51,761 nt of DNA from Bacteroidales bacterium (GTDB lineage Bacteria; Bacteroidota; Bacteroidia; Bacteroidales; Muribaculaceae). Within the stretch, counting starts at the first letter, position 1. Every line of letters begins with the position of its first letter. Below, piece by piece: positions 17,713-26,397 of this stretch. The position numbers and the translations under genes are program-made. Location of the stretch: assembly GCA_004553095.1 (NCBI GenBank), contig SFMJ01000001.1:1-51761 (forward strand), in the 5' to 3' direction. The notes beneath the pieces are model-generated. The model was not told where the DNA came from. It saw only the letters and a list, made by a program, of their open reading frames with translations, and searched no databases.

Positions 17713-19002
17713 TTATTTCAGGTCGATATGGAAAGTAATCGCATCGAAGGTGGAATCTCGCGGGGCAATGACTTCGACTTTCAGCCATCGAGTGCGTATT
17801 CCCACCGGGAGGCGGATATAACCACCCTGTCCGGTGGCGATCTTTCGCCATCGGTCGCGATGAGGGGAGATGAAAAGATTGATCTCGGGGAGAGAGGGAT
17901 CCCCCTTTTGTGTCGGGGGGAATCGGTTGTATATGCCACGCAGAGCCACCTCTCTGATCATCTTCTCATCGTCGGGATAACCTAAGTCGAGTGGTGCAGT
18001 CACCAAGCGTATTCTACTATAATTATCATCCACATCACCACCGGGCAGAGTCGGGTCATTGATTTCGCCGTCGTTGCCGCTCTGCTTTGGATTGAATTTG
18101 GGGAGCATTTTCCAGGTTGCCAAAGCCCCCGGGGAGATGGGAAGTTGCAGGGAGGCGACACCCTCGGAGGCTTGCGCTATATCCACCTCTCCGATGATAC
18201 GGAAGTCAGTATCAGCCAAGACATTGGCTCGAATCACGTCGGGAGATAGACGGTCGTAGTGCCAGCATCGGGATGTTTCGCCATATATATCGGTGGTCGT
18301 CACCCCCTTTACGGTTTCATCGCCGGCGAGGATGTCACCCTGACGGGTGGCGAAGAATACGATGGCTTCGGCACGCGATGCCACAGACTCGGGGAGTTGG
18401 AACGCCGGTATCTGCGCTGCGATCTTCACCGGCGTGCAAATCATCTCAACGATGGTCTGTAGCGAAGTGCCATAGAGGGAATATTCGCGTATCGCCAAGA
18501 GCGGCGCCATGGTGTTGGGAGCCAGATATACAGGTTTGGATACGCTGCAATAAGAACCATCGTCGATACGGATTGCGGCACCGATGCGGCAAGGAGCAAG
18601 AAATAGAGATGCATTGGCGGCGTCGGCGATGAAGTCTTTGAGTTGACCGAATACACTGTCGGAGAGGCGTTTCACCAGAGTGTCGCTTGCCACGGCAGTG
18701 ACGGGGGCACCACCAAACCAGGATTTTACCAGCGGGAGGTCATCGTCGGGAATGACACAATTCATCAGCGTGGCGGGATGGGAATATCGGGAGAAGATGT
18801 ACCCCTCCAATTGAGAGGGATACATCGAGAAGGAGATACTCTCCAAGATGCCGGAGAGATCGGGGATCGGTTCGGGGTCGGGATTAGTGCCGGGATCGGG
18901 GGTATCACCCGGATCGGGATCTGTGTCGTAGATGGGAGTGAGGGTGTGATTGTAGGTGAACAGAGGCACCCTCACTCGTCGGGTGCGTCTCAGGAGTTTC
19001 AT
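17713..19002 (-). CDS. Phage-like structural protein with Asp/Pro-rich linker
   Basis: A 429-residue protein. After a short basic N-terminus come acidic proline-rich repeats (about residues 25-50, DPDPGDTPDPGTNPDPEP), which look like a flexible linker. The C-terminal 110 residues (RIRLVTAPLDLGYPDDEK, IREVALRGIYNRFP, PEINLFISPHRDRWRKI, RTRWLKVEVIAP) resemble the end of a protein family I recall next to phage genes in Bacteroidales, with alternating strands that suggest a jelly-roll or discoidin-like fold. A virion surface or tail-associated role is an inference. It starts within an ATGA overlap with the upstream acidic gene and is followed after 22 bp by the portal gene. Confidence 0.45.
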   Translation of the reverse strand: MKLLRRTRRVRVPLFTYNHTLTPIYDTDPDPGDTPDPGTNPDPEPIPDLSGILESISFSMYPSQLEGYIFSRYSHPATLMNCVIPDDDLPLVKSWFGGAPVTAVASDTLVKRLSDSVFGQLKDFIADAANASLFLAPCRIGAAIRIDDGSYCSVSKPVYLAPNTMAPLLAIREYSLYGTSLQTIVEMICTPVKIAAQIPAFQLPESVASRAEAIVFFATRQGDILAGDETVKGVTTTDIYGETSRCWHYDRLSPDVIRANVLADTDFRIIGEVDIAQASEGVASLQLPISPGALATWKMLPKFNPKQSGNDGEINDPTLPGGDVDDNYSRIRLVTAPLDLGYPDDEKMIREVALRGIYNRFPPTQKGDPSLPEINLFISPHRDRWRKIATGQGGYIRLPVGIRTRWLKVEVIAPRDSTFDAITFHIDLK

Positions 19003-19454
19003 AGGGCATCTTGTGCTAAGCGGAAAATAGATGGCAATTCGCGAGAAGAGTTGTAGGCATACGAACTGAAGTGAGGCATACCATCATCTTGGGGCTCATC
19101 GTTGGCGAGTTCTTCGATGGCAAGGTTTCTGCCTTTCAGTTCGCCGTCGGAAGCGGCTCGTGCGATGGCATCGTCATAGTCAGCCGCCTTGCGAGCAAGA
19201 TCGAAGAGAGTCGGCGTATCATCGCCGGCGGCTAACGAATGGCGGATGGCAAGGATAGTCTCCATAATCTTCGCTTGCAACGCATCGTCAATCTCCCTGT
19301 CGGCACACCATGTCGATAGCGCCTCGCGGAGTGCCTCTTCATCAAAAGCATCATTATCGGGGTTAGTTACTTGATCTGCTTCAGCAGTCGGAATGGATTG
19401 AGTGTCGACCATTTGATCGGCATCTTCGTTCGATTTGTTCTTCTTGAAAAACAT
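18999..19454 (-). CDS. Acidic phage-like protein (scaffold candidate)
   Basis: A 151-residue, strongly acidic protein: FKKNKSNEDADQMVDTQ near the start, DNDAFDEEALREALSTW in the middle and ELANDEPQDDGMPHF near the end. The central part is predicted helical. Small acidic helical proteins between terminase and other head genes are often scaffolds, but no family motif is recognisable. Its start is preceded by a leader nearly identical to that of the capsid-like gene 12 kb away (see the repeat at 19463-19507). The stop overlaps the next start as ATGA, so the two are translationally coupled. Confidence 0.45.
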   Translation of the reverse strand: MFFKKNKSNEDADQMVDTQSIPTAEADQVTNPDNDAFDEEALREALSTWCADREIDDALQAKIMETILAIRHSLAAGDDTPTLFDLARKAADYDDAIARAASDGELKGRNLAIEELANDEPQDDGMPHFSSYAYNSSRELPSIFRLAQDAL

Positions 19455-19462
19455 AACTCTTG

Positions 19463-19507
19463 GTTTTAGTTAATAGTGATTAGTGATTAGATATTAGTTA
19501 ATAGTGT
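19463..19507 (-). repeat. Iterated TAATCACTA leader, copy in locus 1
   Basis: On the minus strand the 71-bp gap between terminase and the acidic gene reads ...CTAATATCTAATCACTAATC and then ACTATTAACTAAAAC, 8 nt before the ATG. TAATCAC is repeated in tandem (period 7). The last 20 nt match the leader of the capsid-like gene at 31,5 kb at 19 of 20 positions. Confidence 0.8.
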
Positions 19508-19525
19508 TTAGCAAATTCCTCATTC

Positions 19526-21688
19526 TCACCATGCAGCCATGCCGGCAGCGGGACGATGATTTATTCTGTAGGGGTTGTCGCCGGCGGAGACTCGTCGTGG
19601 CATATCCATCTCGTGATAGCAGATATGGAGTCCGATGGCTCGAGTCATCAGCAGGTCGTCGTGGCAACCGGCAATCGCCCCATACGAACCATTCTGCCGG
19701 CGTTCGTATGCGAGAAATTCATCCAAGCACATAGGGTCGTGCTCGATATACAGACCTTCACGGATTACCTTCACCAAGGTGGTGATGATCATCGGTTTGG
19801 TGGCGACATTAGTGTGAAATCCATAACGAGAGGGCACCCCTTGCGCCACCTCCTCTTCGCTTCGTCGTCGGGCATATAGATTGGGGTAAATGTCGCGAAG
19901 TCGGTTTAGGATGAAGTTGGATTGATTGCCATCGGTGTCGCGGTCGGGATCTCGAGTCTCCAACGTGTTGCTTTCGATGACCAGGAGTGCATTGTCATAA
20001 TAGGAAGAGACGACAGCCGCACGCCAAGCCAGGAGGTCGAAGTCGGTGTGTCCGCGCCATTGCGCCACCACCTCGGGACCGGAAGCATCGATCATCGGTG
20101 CTCGATCGAAGACCACGATCACCGACCAGTCAGCCTTGGCACTTCTGCCACCCACATCGACCACGGTGACATAGCGATCGCGAATATTCACACCGCAATC
20201 GCGGTCGGGATGTCGCCACACCACCCACCCACCCGAGGCGAGTGATTGGAAGGAGACATCTGCCAAGAGTTGCCGCCGATGTGTCGGAGTCATAAAGGAT
20301 TCCAAGGCATCGTAGTCGTCGACGCGGTTGAACTCACCACGTTCTCCCGGCGCCAGGCATGACTCTCTGAGACGCTCCACCTTATATTTATCGAAGACTC
20401 GAGCACCGGAGTGGACGAAGGCTTCGACATCGTCGGAAGGATATTCCGAGGCCATGAGACCATGGTCGGAATATTTCGATCTCTCGGAGATATACCAAGC
20501 AATCGCCTCGAGAGAAGCCCCTCGTTCGAAGAGCCACCATAGGTATTTGCCTGGTTGCTCGCGGTCGGATGGGGCATTCTCGACATATCTACCCTCGACG
20601 AGACGTCGAGCCAATTCACGCCTCTCCCCCTCGCGGAGGGGGAGGGAGTATTGGTCGATCTCATACCAACTGATGAAGAGTGAGTCAAATTGGGATATGC
20701 CGCGACGAGCCGCCTCATATTCGCGATGGAAGAAATTGCCGGTGCCGTTGGCAGTCGATTCGTAGACGATCATCGTCATGGGGCGCAACAGAAGTCCGGA
20801 GCAGGCTGACTGCAATATCTCTTCGGGAGTCTTGCGGTCGGTTTTCTTCCAGATACCCACCTCCGAGCAGTGGACCAAACTGTAGTCTCCACCACGACAG
20901 GAATGGGGTTTCTCCGCCGTACCAAGTTTGACCTTGCAGTTGCGCGCCGGCACGCGGAACATGGAACGAGTCTTTCCTACCCATTCCACCAACTTCTCAC
21001 CCTTCTTCGGGTGGTCGCCATCGTCATAGAGCAGGTCGACGGGATAGCGTTCGATCATACGGTCGAACATATCTTTGATCTCGTCGCTCGCCACCCCCTG
21101 ATGGGCGATGATTAGAGAGTTGAGACCACGTTGATGCACGAGTTGCAGCCATGCCATGTAAAGTTGGGTACATGTGCTTCCGCCCCATTGTCTGGCCTTT
21201 AGGAGGATCAGACGGATGGGACGATCGGCAAGTCTCATTCTCTCGAAACTCTCCACGAGTTTACGCTGTGGACGGTTAAGCCGGAAGAGCATGTCGTCGC
21301 CCCCCTGCTTATTCTTGATATAAGCACGAGTTGCAGCCCAGTATGGGAAGTCGTGTCGCTGGCGGATGCGGTCGATACGGTCGGCAAGGCGCTGACGGTC
21401 ACGCTGCACGATGGTGCGACGTTCGCGGGCCTCGAGCCAGGCATCGACACTACCATGTCGCAGAAGGGAAGCGATCTCCGGCTCGCTTCGCATCGACTCG
21501 GGGAGCCATGCCGTCGGCAGGCCCTCGACGTCGAAGAGGAAACGCTCGCCGGTGGAGTTTAGCCCGCTCACCGGGTCGAAGGGGGCACCTATCTTTGCCA
21601 TGCGTAGAGCATCCTCGGCGAGGACACGTTCCACTTCGTCGAGCATCTCCGGGTCGGGTATCTGTTGATTGTCAAATATTGATGTCAT
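19526..21688 (-). CDS. Phage terminase large subunit (TerL)
   Basis: A 720-residue two-domain packaging motor. The ATPase domain has a variant Walker A KARQWGGST (residues 164-172), Walker B with catalytic Glu in SLVHCSEVG (about 270-278), and the coupling-like YESTANGTGNF (309-319). The nuclease domain has three acidic clusters: VVDVGGRSAKADWSV (Asp 511), IESNTLE (Glu 572) and GCHDDLLM (Asp 677/678), the RNase H-like set of TerL proteins. All motor and nuclease residues are present and the frame is intact, so the protein could be active. The N-terminal 130 residues are an extra helical part beyond the usual core. It follows the 138-residue gene by 40 bp. The gap upstream contains two CACTATT elements like those in the iterated leader. 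Confidence 0.85.
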   Translation of the reverse strand: MTSIFDNQQIPDPEMLDEVERVLAEDALRMAKIGAPFDPVSGLNSTGERFLFDVEGLPTAWLPESMRSEPEIASLLRHGSVDAWLEARERRTIVQRDRQRLADRIDRIRQRHDFPYWAATRAYIKNKQGGDDMLFRLNRPQRKLVESFERMRLADRPIRLILLKARQWGGSTCTQLYMAWLQLVHQRGLNSLIIAHQGVASDEIKDMFDRMIERYPVDLLYDDGDHPKKGEKLVEWVGKTRSMFRVPARNCKVKLGTAEKPHSCRGGDYSLVHCSEVGIWKKTDRKTPEEILQSACSGLLLRPMTMIVYESTANGTGNFFHREYEAARRGISQFDSLFISWYEIDQYSLPLREGERRELARRLVEGRYVENAPSDREQPGKYLWWLFERGASLEAIAWYISERSKYSDHGLMASEYPSDDVEAFVHSGARVFDKYKVERLRESCLAPGERGEFNRVDDYDALESFMTPTHRRQLLADVSFQSLASGGWVVWRHPDRDCGVNIRDRYVTVVDVGGRSAKADWSVIVVFDRAPMIDASGPEVVAQWRGHTDFDLLAWRAAVVSSYYDNALLVIESNTLETRDPDRDTDGNQSNFILNRLRDIYPNLYARRRSEEEVAQGVPSRYGFHTNVATKPMIITTLVKVIREGLYIEHDPMCLDEFLAYERRQNGSYGAIAGCHDDLLMTRAIGLHICYHEMDMPRRVSAGDNPYRINHRPAAGMAAW

Positions 21689-21728
21689 GTCGGTAATAGT
21701 GTTTGCAGTTGGAGGAATAGTGAGATGG
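21689..21728 (-). promoter_or_regulatory. Short leader of terL with CACTATT elements
   Basis: The minus-strand gap contains ATCTCACTATTCCTCC and AACACTATTACCGAC just before the ATG. These resemble the CACTATT-ACT unit of the iterated leaders at 19463-19507 and 31456-31535. Similarity is weaker than between those two. Confidence 0.4.
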
Positions 21729-22145
21729 TTAGATGGCTTGAAGGTGGCGTCGGCATTTTCGCGTGCGATAGATGATGCAGCGTGCCGATTCGTCGGTGAG
21801 GTAAAATTCGGGGGCCTCTTGATAGATCACTTCGCAGCATGCGGCAAGAAGTGTCATGTCGGGATGGTGTGCCAATAGCCTCTTGACACGTCGCGTAATC
21901 TCTTCATACATCTCGCGACGCTTCTGATTTATCCTCCCTAAGGGACGCCCTTGCAACATCGCCGAGACCACGATGGCGGCTCTATGCTCACTCACCCAGA
22001 AACGTGAAGAGGGACGCGAGGCTGCCATGCCAAACATATCCCGGAGCGCCACACCTCGCGAGGTGCGGAGGATATCCATAAAGTGACGATGCAACTCCCG
22101 GTTGCGATCATCGGTAAAATCTGATGTGCTGCCCTGTTTCTTCAT
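21729..22145 (-). CDS. Small protein upstream of terL (small-terminase candidate)
   Basis: A 138-residue basic, mostly helical protein (RELHRHFMDILRTSRG, FWVSEHRAAIVVSAML, RREMYEEITRRVKRLLAHHP, ending in RTRKCRRHLQAI). It has no motif I can name. Its place as first gene of the locus, 40 bp before terL, is where small terminases lie, so DNA recognition for packaging is possible. A -7 element (TAATTTTG, 22337-22344 minus) lies about 190 bp upstream, and a hairpin lies in the leader around 22168-22204. It could also be an unrelated regulator. Confidence 0.4.
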   Translation of the reverse strand: MKKQGSTSDFTDDRNRELHRHFMDILRTSRGVALRDMFGMAASRPSSRFWVSEHRAAIVVSAMLQGRPLGRINQKRREMYEEITRRVKRLLAHHPDMTLLAACCEVIYQEAPEFYLTDESARCIIYRTRKCRRHLQAI

Positions 22146-22336
22146 AATAAAATCTTTTTAGTAACGAGGGATCCGACTTCGGCGAAGACCCGATGCCGGA
22201 TTCCCCTTAATGATATAAATTGTAAGTGTAAAGATGTGTGGAATAAGGTATTTCAGATCATTCTTATTCTATATTCAGCGAGTTATCATGACACCTATCG
22301 ATGAAAAGTAAGGATAGAACCTTTGATAACACGCTG

Positions 22337-22344
22337 CAAAATTA
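22337..22344 (-). promoter_or_regulatory. Possible promoter of phage-like locus 1
   Basis: TAATTTTG on the minus strand fits the -7 consensus, but no TTTG lies at the -33 position (CCAA instead). The core GCTAATTTTGCAG is also found before locus 2, again without a -33 box. Activator dependence would fit but is unproven. Confidence 0.4.
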
Positions 22345-22412
22345 GCAAATCAGACTGCTACTTCTTGGCAGAGTTAAACTAATATTTGTAAAAGGTTGTT
22401 AATAGGTGTGAA

Positions 22413-22432
22413 TTTAAGGAACGCACTCTAAA
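22413..22432. repeat. Dispersed palindrome, copy 5
   Basis: Reads TTTAGAGTGCGTTCCTTAAA on the minus strand (one change in the core). Lies upstream of phage-like locus 1. Confidence 0.7.
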
Positions 22433-22476
22433 TAAACTCCGGGGTAAGAGTAGTAAAGAGACAAACCGGTAATAAC

Positions 22477-22726
22477 GAAAAAAAGAGACGCATCACTGTG
22501 TCTCTTTTTTTCCGATCGACCTCAAAATCCTTCGAAGTGCGACCGTGTGTCCTAATTCTAATTGATTAAACTATTAATCCATAACTTTACTAATGCAACA
22601 ATAATTTGTCAATGAAACGATATATACGATATACTTTTTGTCTATGAATATCATTCTGTCATCTCCTTTTTGGGGAGGACTACCAGACAACCGGGATAAG
22701 GAGTAAATACACCTCAGCACCGATTT
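22477..22726 (-). ncRNA. Candidate small RNA of about 250 nt
   Basis: A minus-strand promoter-like pair lies at 22733-22765 (TATCTTTG with TTTG/TTGG at 20-21 bp spacing), and a strong bidirectional terminator at 22478-22511. Between them there is no open reading frame of note on the minus strand. Part of the transcript looks structured: CTCCTT near 22700 can pair with AAGGAG near 22668. The unit is a free-standing promoter-RNA-terminator in a gene-free region. A 6S-like or other regulatory RNA is possible, but I cannot identify the family by eye. Confidence 0.4.
22478..22511. terminator. Bidirectional terminator
   Basis: Seven A residues, then a stem GAGACGCA / TGTGTCTC (22485-22492 with 22497-22504, one G:U pair) and a 4-nt loop, then seven T residues. 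The A- and T-tracts make it work on both strands. Confidence 0.85.
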
Positions 22727-22732
22727 TCTTTG

Positions 22733-22765
22733 CAAAGATACTCAATATTTTTGATTATTTCCAAA
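22733..22765 (-). promoter_or_regulatory. Promoter facing the candidate small RNA
   Basis: Minus-strand TATCTTTG (22733-22740) with TTTG about 21 bp upstream (22762-22765). Points away from surE and toward the terminator at 22.5 kb. Confidence 0.6.
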
Positions 22766-22980
22766 CATTCTTCCTTTTTTAACATTTCTTTTTTTAAGAT
22801 GTGTTAAAGGAATTGATATTTTGGTCTTTTCAGCCCCTGTTTTGTACGATATCACCCTTTTTGGAATCCTTTCTTGGTCTTTTTAGGAGAAGAGCAATTC
22901 TTTCCCACGCGTTTTGCCTTAAAAGTATGTTAATTTATATGTATAGGGCTTTATTTAACACTATTATACTCAATACTTTG

Positions 22981-23769
22981 TTACTTTTCGCGGTATTGGC
23001 GGATTACTTGGTCAAGCCAGTCGATGCGAGTATCGACATGTTTGGTGCGTTCGATAGCCACGGGCACTACGGAGATGATGCCATGAGCCAATGCCCATTC
23101 GTCGGTCTCAGTGTTGTCCGGTTCCATGTTTTCATATTTGCCGGTGATCCAGTAGAATTTACGACCGAAGGGGTCTGTATATTCTTTGAATTCGTCATTC
23201 CAACGACCGTTGCAGGGGTCGCAAACCTTCATTTCCGCCGGGACACCCTGGATGTTGGGGACGTTTACATTCAGACACACACCTGAGGGCAATCCCTTTT
23301 CCAACACTGCTCGGGTCATCAGGTCGACAGCTCTCAGACAGGGGGTAAAGTCGGCATTGGGCGAGTGGTCGGTGATCGAAAAACCGATTGAAGGAATTCC
23401 GAAGGCGGCTCCCTCCATGACTGCACCCATAGTGCCGCTATAGAGCACATTGATCGCAGAGTTTGAGCCATGATTGATGCCTGCCACCACGATGTCGGGA
23501 CGGCGATCCAAGACATGATACATCGCCAACTTGATGCAGTCTACCGGTGTACCGGTGGTGCTAAACATCTTCGCGCCCTTGTAGTCAGGGAGTTGGTTGA
23601 TGTATAGGGGCTGGTTGATGGTGATAGCCATCGATTTTCCCGATTGAGGATATTGCGGGCAGACAGCCACCACATCACCGATCTCGACAAGACGCTCTAT
23701 CAGCACATGAACGCCAAGTGCCTGGTATGAATCGTCGTTACTCACGAGTATTAAAGGTCGTTTTCCCAT
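22981..23769 (-). CDS. surE: 5'-nucleotidase SurE
   Basis: Metal-dependent nucleoside monophosphate phosphatase linked to stationary-phase survival. At 262 residues it has normal length. The metal site motif RPLILVSNDDSYQALGV is at the N-terminus with its paired Asp residues. It is followed by VAVCPQYPQSGKSMAIT, GTPVDCIKLAM, the ligand segment VVAGINHGSNSAINVLYSGT, and SGVCLNVNVPN. It is the last gene of the mtaB-glycosyltransferase-surE series and is preceded by a short tandem repeat (23777-23841). Confidence 0.95.
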   Translation of the reverse strand: MGKRPLILVSNDDSYQALGVHVLIERLVEIGDVVAVCPQYPQSGKSMAITINQPLYINQLPDYKGAKMFSTTGTPVDCIKLAMYHVLDRRPDIVVAGINHGSNSAINVLYSGTMGAVMEGAAFGIPSIGFSITDHSPNADFTPCLRAVDLMTRAVLEKGLPSGVCLNVNVPNIQGVPAEMKVCDPCNGRWNDEFKEYTDPFGRKFYWITGKYENMEPDNTETDEWALAHGIISVVPVAIERTKHVDTRIDWLDQVIRQYREK

Positions 23770-23776
23770 ATCTTTT

Positions 23777-23841
23777 CTATATTATATATTCCTAATTCCT
23801 ATATTATATATTCCTAATTCCTATCTTCTAATTTCTAATTC
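23777..23841. repeat. Three tandem copies of a 22-bp AT-rich unit
   Basis: CTATATTATATATTCCTAAT plus TC occurs twice exactly (23777-23798 and 23799-23820), followed by a degenerate third copy (23821-23841). It fills the gap between the glycosyltransferase and surE. The three-copy unit is too short and too few for a CRISPR array. Confidence 0.85.
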
Positions 23842-24845
23842 TTACTTACCATAATTCTCTTTTTGCGCAATATGTATCTTGCCAGGATGGCGCTATGGTT
23901 GGCGCCGGGGAGTGTTAGCAGCACATCTTTTTTGGCAGATTCGGGATATTCCTGACGCATCTGACGGAAGTCATGATGAGCGCGGATGATGGCTCGCATG
24001 TTGGCGATATCCCCTTTGATCAGATACATCACTATGGCGAGGGTGTCGGCAAGTCTACGTCGGAAGAGCAGTTTTTGTCGGGTCTTGCCGGTAAGGTTCT
24101 TATGCAGCAAGAGGAGGTTGTTGCGGAAGTTAAGGTAGGTTTTGCGTGGATCGCCCTGTTTCAGGGATGCTCCGCCGACATGATATACAGCCGAGTCGGA
24201 GAGGGCACACACGCGATAACCGGCGTTGTGAACGCGGCAACAGAGGTCGATTTCCTCCATGTGGGCGAAAAATTTCGGGTCGAGTCCTCCGAGGCGATTG
24301 TAGAGTTCGGCAGGCATAGTCAGACAAGCCCCCGAAGCCCATGCCACATCCACCGGGTCACCATCATATTGTCCTTCATCTTTCTCCACGACGTCGAAGA
24401 GCCTTCCTCGGCAGTAGGGATAGCCCAAGCAATCGAGATAGCCCCCTGCCGCACCGGCATATTCGAATCGGCTCTTATCATTATAACTCAAGATCTTGGG
24501 CTGGATTGCCCCCACATCGGGATTATCCTTAATAAATTCCAATAGAGGTTTCCACCATTCGGGAGTCACTTCAACGTCGGAGTTCAGGAGGGTGACGTAG
24601 GGATAGTTGACCTGTGAGATAACTCGGTTGTAACCCTCTGCAAAACCGAAGTTCTCGCCCAGTTCGATGACTTTGACTTCGGGGTGATTTGTGCGAAGCC
24701 ATGTCACAGACTCATCGTCCGAGCCATTGTCGGCGACGATAAGGTCGACTCGGTCACAGACGGTATGGCGCGAGGCGGTGGGGATGAAATTCTTGAGGAG
24801 GTCGATCCCGTTCCAGTTCAATATTATTACACCTAATTCTTTCAT
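23835..24845 (-). CDS. Family 2 glycosyltransferase
   Basis: A 336-residue GT-A enzyme that would transfer a sugar from a nucleotide donor, perhaps rhamnose-type as in close relatives. The N-terminus reads LGVIILNWNGIDLLKNFI, then the nucleotide site IVADNGSDDESVTWL and the DxD region VTLLNSDVEVTPEWWKPLL. VDVAWASGACLTMPAELYNRLGG and FFAHMEEIDLCCRVHNAGYRV hold the catalytic-base region typical of this subfamily. The C-terminal 70 residues contain a basic amphipathic helix. It follows mtaB by 15 bp. Substrate cannot be deduced. Confidence 0.88.
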   Translation of the reverse strand: MKELGVIILNWNGIDLLKNFIPTASRHTVCDRVDLIVADNGSDDESVTWLRTNHPEVKVIELGENFGFAEGYNRVISQVNYPYVTLLNSDVEVTPEWWKPLLEFIKDNPDVGAIQPKILSYNDKSRFEYAGAAGGYLDCLGYPYCRGRLFDVVEKDEGQYDGDPVDVAWASGACLTMPAELYNRLGGLDPKFFAHMEEIDLCCRVHNAGYRVCALSDSAVYHVGGASLKQGDPRKTYLNFRNNLLLLHKNLTGKTRQKLLFRRRLADTLAIVMYLIKGDIANMRAIIRAHHDFRQMRQEYPESAKKDVLLTLPGANHSAILARYILRKKRIMVSKN

Positions 24846-24860
24846 GTGGATGCCTATATT

Positions 24861-26138
24861 TTATTGTTCGGCAGAGATATTGTCATCGCTCAGAATGACT
24901 TCGGTGACATGATTGACCAATGCCGGGTCGTAGTCAGTTTCGACGCGGATATAGTTTTCGGTAAAGCCATGCATTTTGCCAGCTGCGTGGGTGGGTTGCT
25001 CCCAGAGCACACGACCTATGGTGCCGATATGTCGTCGGAGGAATTGGGCATGTTTTTCGCCGGAGATTTCTATCAGTTGGGCGGCGCGATGATGTTTATC
25101 TTCTTGGCTCACTTTATCGCCGAGGAGGAGAGCCTTGGTGCCGGGGCGCTCGGAGTATGGGAAGACATGGAGTTGGTTTACATCGAGGCTACGTGCAAAT
25201 TCGCGGCTTTTCTCCCACTCTTCGGGAGTTTCGCCGCGGGCTCCGGCTATGATATCGACGCCGATGAATGCATCGGGGATAACTTGGCGTATATGAGAGA
25301 TGCGGTCGCTGAAGAGGGAGGTATCGTAGCGACGGTTCATCAATTTGAGCACGCGGTCGGAACCCGACTGCAGGGGTATATGGAAGTGTGGCATAAATCG
25401 CTTGGACTCGGCGGCGATCCAGTCGATGATCTCATGCGTGATGAGGTTTGGCTCTATAGATGAGATTCGGTAGCGTTCGATGCCCTCTACGCGGTCTAAG
25501 GCTTTGAGGAGGTCGAAGAATTTCTCGCCGGTGTCGCGACCGAAGTCGCCGATGTTCACTCCGGTTATGACTATTTCCTTGCCACCTTCGGCGGCAACCT
25601 CTTCCGCCAGTTTGACGATTTCGCTGATCTTGCCGGAGCGGGAGCGACCGCGGGCGTAGGGTATGGTGCAGTAGGTGCAGTAGTAGTCGCACCCATCTTG
25701 CACTTTCAGGAAATAGCGAGTGCGGTCACCTCGCTCGCAGGAGGGCATAAATTCCTTGATCTCCAACGAGGGGGTTACCTCGACTTGAATGCAGCGGGTC
25801 TTGAACCATCGGTCCAAGTATTGGAGGATGCGCAATTTTTCGTTAGATCCCAACACGATGTCGACACCGGGCAGACTTACCACTTCGTCGGGTTTGAGTT
25901 GGGCATAGCAACCGGTCACGACGATGGTAGCCTCGGGCGATTGCCGCGAGAGTTTACGCACGAGTTGGCGACCCTTCTTATCTGCCATCTCAGTCACCGA
26001 ACAGGTGTTGATCACGATGATATCGGGGTCTTCACCCTCCTCGGCGCGGGTGATACCCCGAGAGGCGAGCATCTTGCCAATGGTAGAAGTCTCCGAAAAA
26101 TTGAGTTTACACCCAAGAGTATAATACGCTGCTTTCAA
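24861..26138 (-). CDS. mtaB: tRNA t6A37 methylthiotransferase MtaB
   Basis: Radical-SAM enzyme that adds the methylthio group to t6A37 of tRNAs reading A-initial codons. The 425 residues show the MTTase N-terminal domain with YYTLGCKLNFSETSTIG, VINTCSVTEMADKKGRQ and VVTGCYAQLKPDE supplying cysteines; the radical-SAM CxxxCxxC in VQDGCDYYCTYCTIPYARG; and HIPLQSGSDRVLKLMNRRYD. A short C-terminal TRAM-like region follows. It differs from the miaB in this window by its longer CKLN motif and shorter tail. It is first in the minus-strand mtaB-glycosyltransferase-surE series. Confidence 0.94.
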   Translation of the reverse strand: MKAAYYTLGCKLNFSETSTIGKMLASRGITRAEEGEDPDIIVINTCSVTEMADKKGRQLVRKLSRQSPEATIVVTGCYAQLKPDEVVSLPGVDIVLGSNEKLRILQYLDRWFKTRCIQVEVTPSLEIKEFMPSCERGDRTRYFLKVQDGCDYYCTYCTIPYARGRSRSGKISEIVKLAEEVAAEGGKEIVITGVNIGDFGRDTGEKFFDLLKALDRVEGIERYRISSIEPNLITHEIIDWIAAESKRFMPHFHIPLQSGSDRVLKLMNRRYDTSLFSDRISHIRQVIPDAFIGVDIIAGARGETPEEWEKSREFARSLDVNQLHVFPYSERPGTKALLLGDKVSQEDKHHRAAQLIEISGEKHAQFLRRHIGTIGRVLWEQPTHAAGKMHGFTENYIRVETDYDPALVNHVTEVILSDDNISAEQ

Positions 26139-26384
26139 TTCCGCTTAATTTAATAATGTCATTCACCAAATGAACACACTCATATAATAATGAGAGCATA
26201 TGATAATGAGAGCACATGTCTTTTTAATAGAAGGCGACCCTTCTAATACAAAAGAGACGACCCAAACAAAAAAGATTACTTCCAAACTGCAAAGATAATG
26301 CAAAATCCCGAAATGCCGAAAGCCCACCCACCAAAATCGCAAAAAATAAACATCCGATCCCGATATCCAACAGCAGCATCTTGG

Positions 26385-26397
26385 TTAGAGCGCGTTC
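26385..26397. repeat. Dispersed palindrome, copy 6 (short form)
   Basis: TTAGAGCGCGTTC, lacking the TTAA flank on the right. Lies upstream of mtaB. Confidence 0.65.

Larger units (their letters stand above)
22146..22980. other. Gene-free region between phage-like locus 1 and surE
   Basis: These 835 bp hold the leader and possible promoter of locus 1, one dispersed palindrome, a bidirectional terminator, and a candidate small RNA with its promoter. The AT-rich part 22766-22980 shows a long plus-strand frame (from 22801) that overlaps surE on the other strand and looks spurious. I see no other gene. Confidence 0.6.

Noticed and set aside
19463..19507. A simple Shine-Dalgarno or low-complexity explanation of the leaders
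   Set aside because: No AGGAGG-like core is present, and 19 of 20 matching positions at the same distance from the start codon in two loci exceed what AT-richness alone would suggest, so I kept it as a finding.
23777..23841. CRISPR array
   Set aside because: Repeat units are directly adjacent with no spacers, and there are no cas genes.
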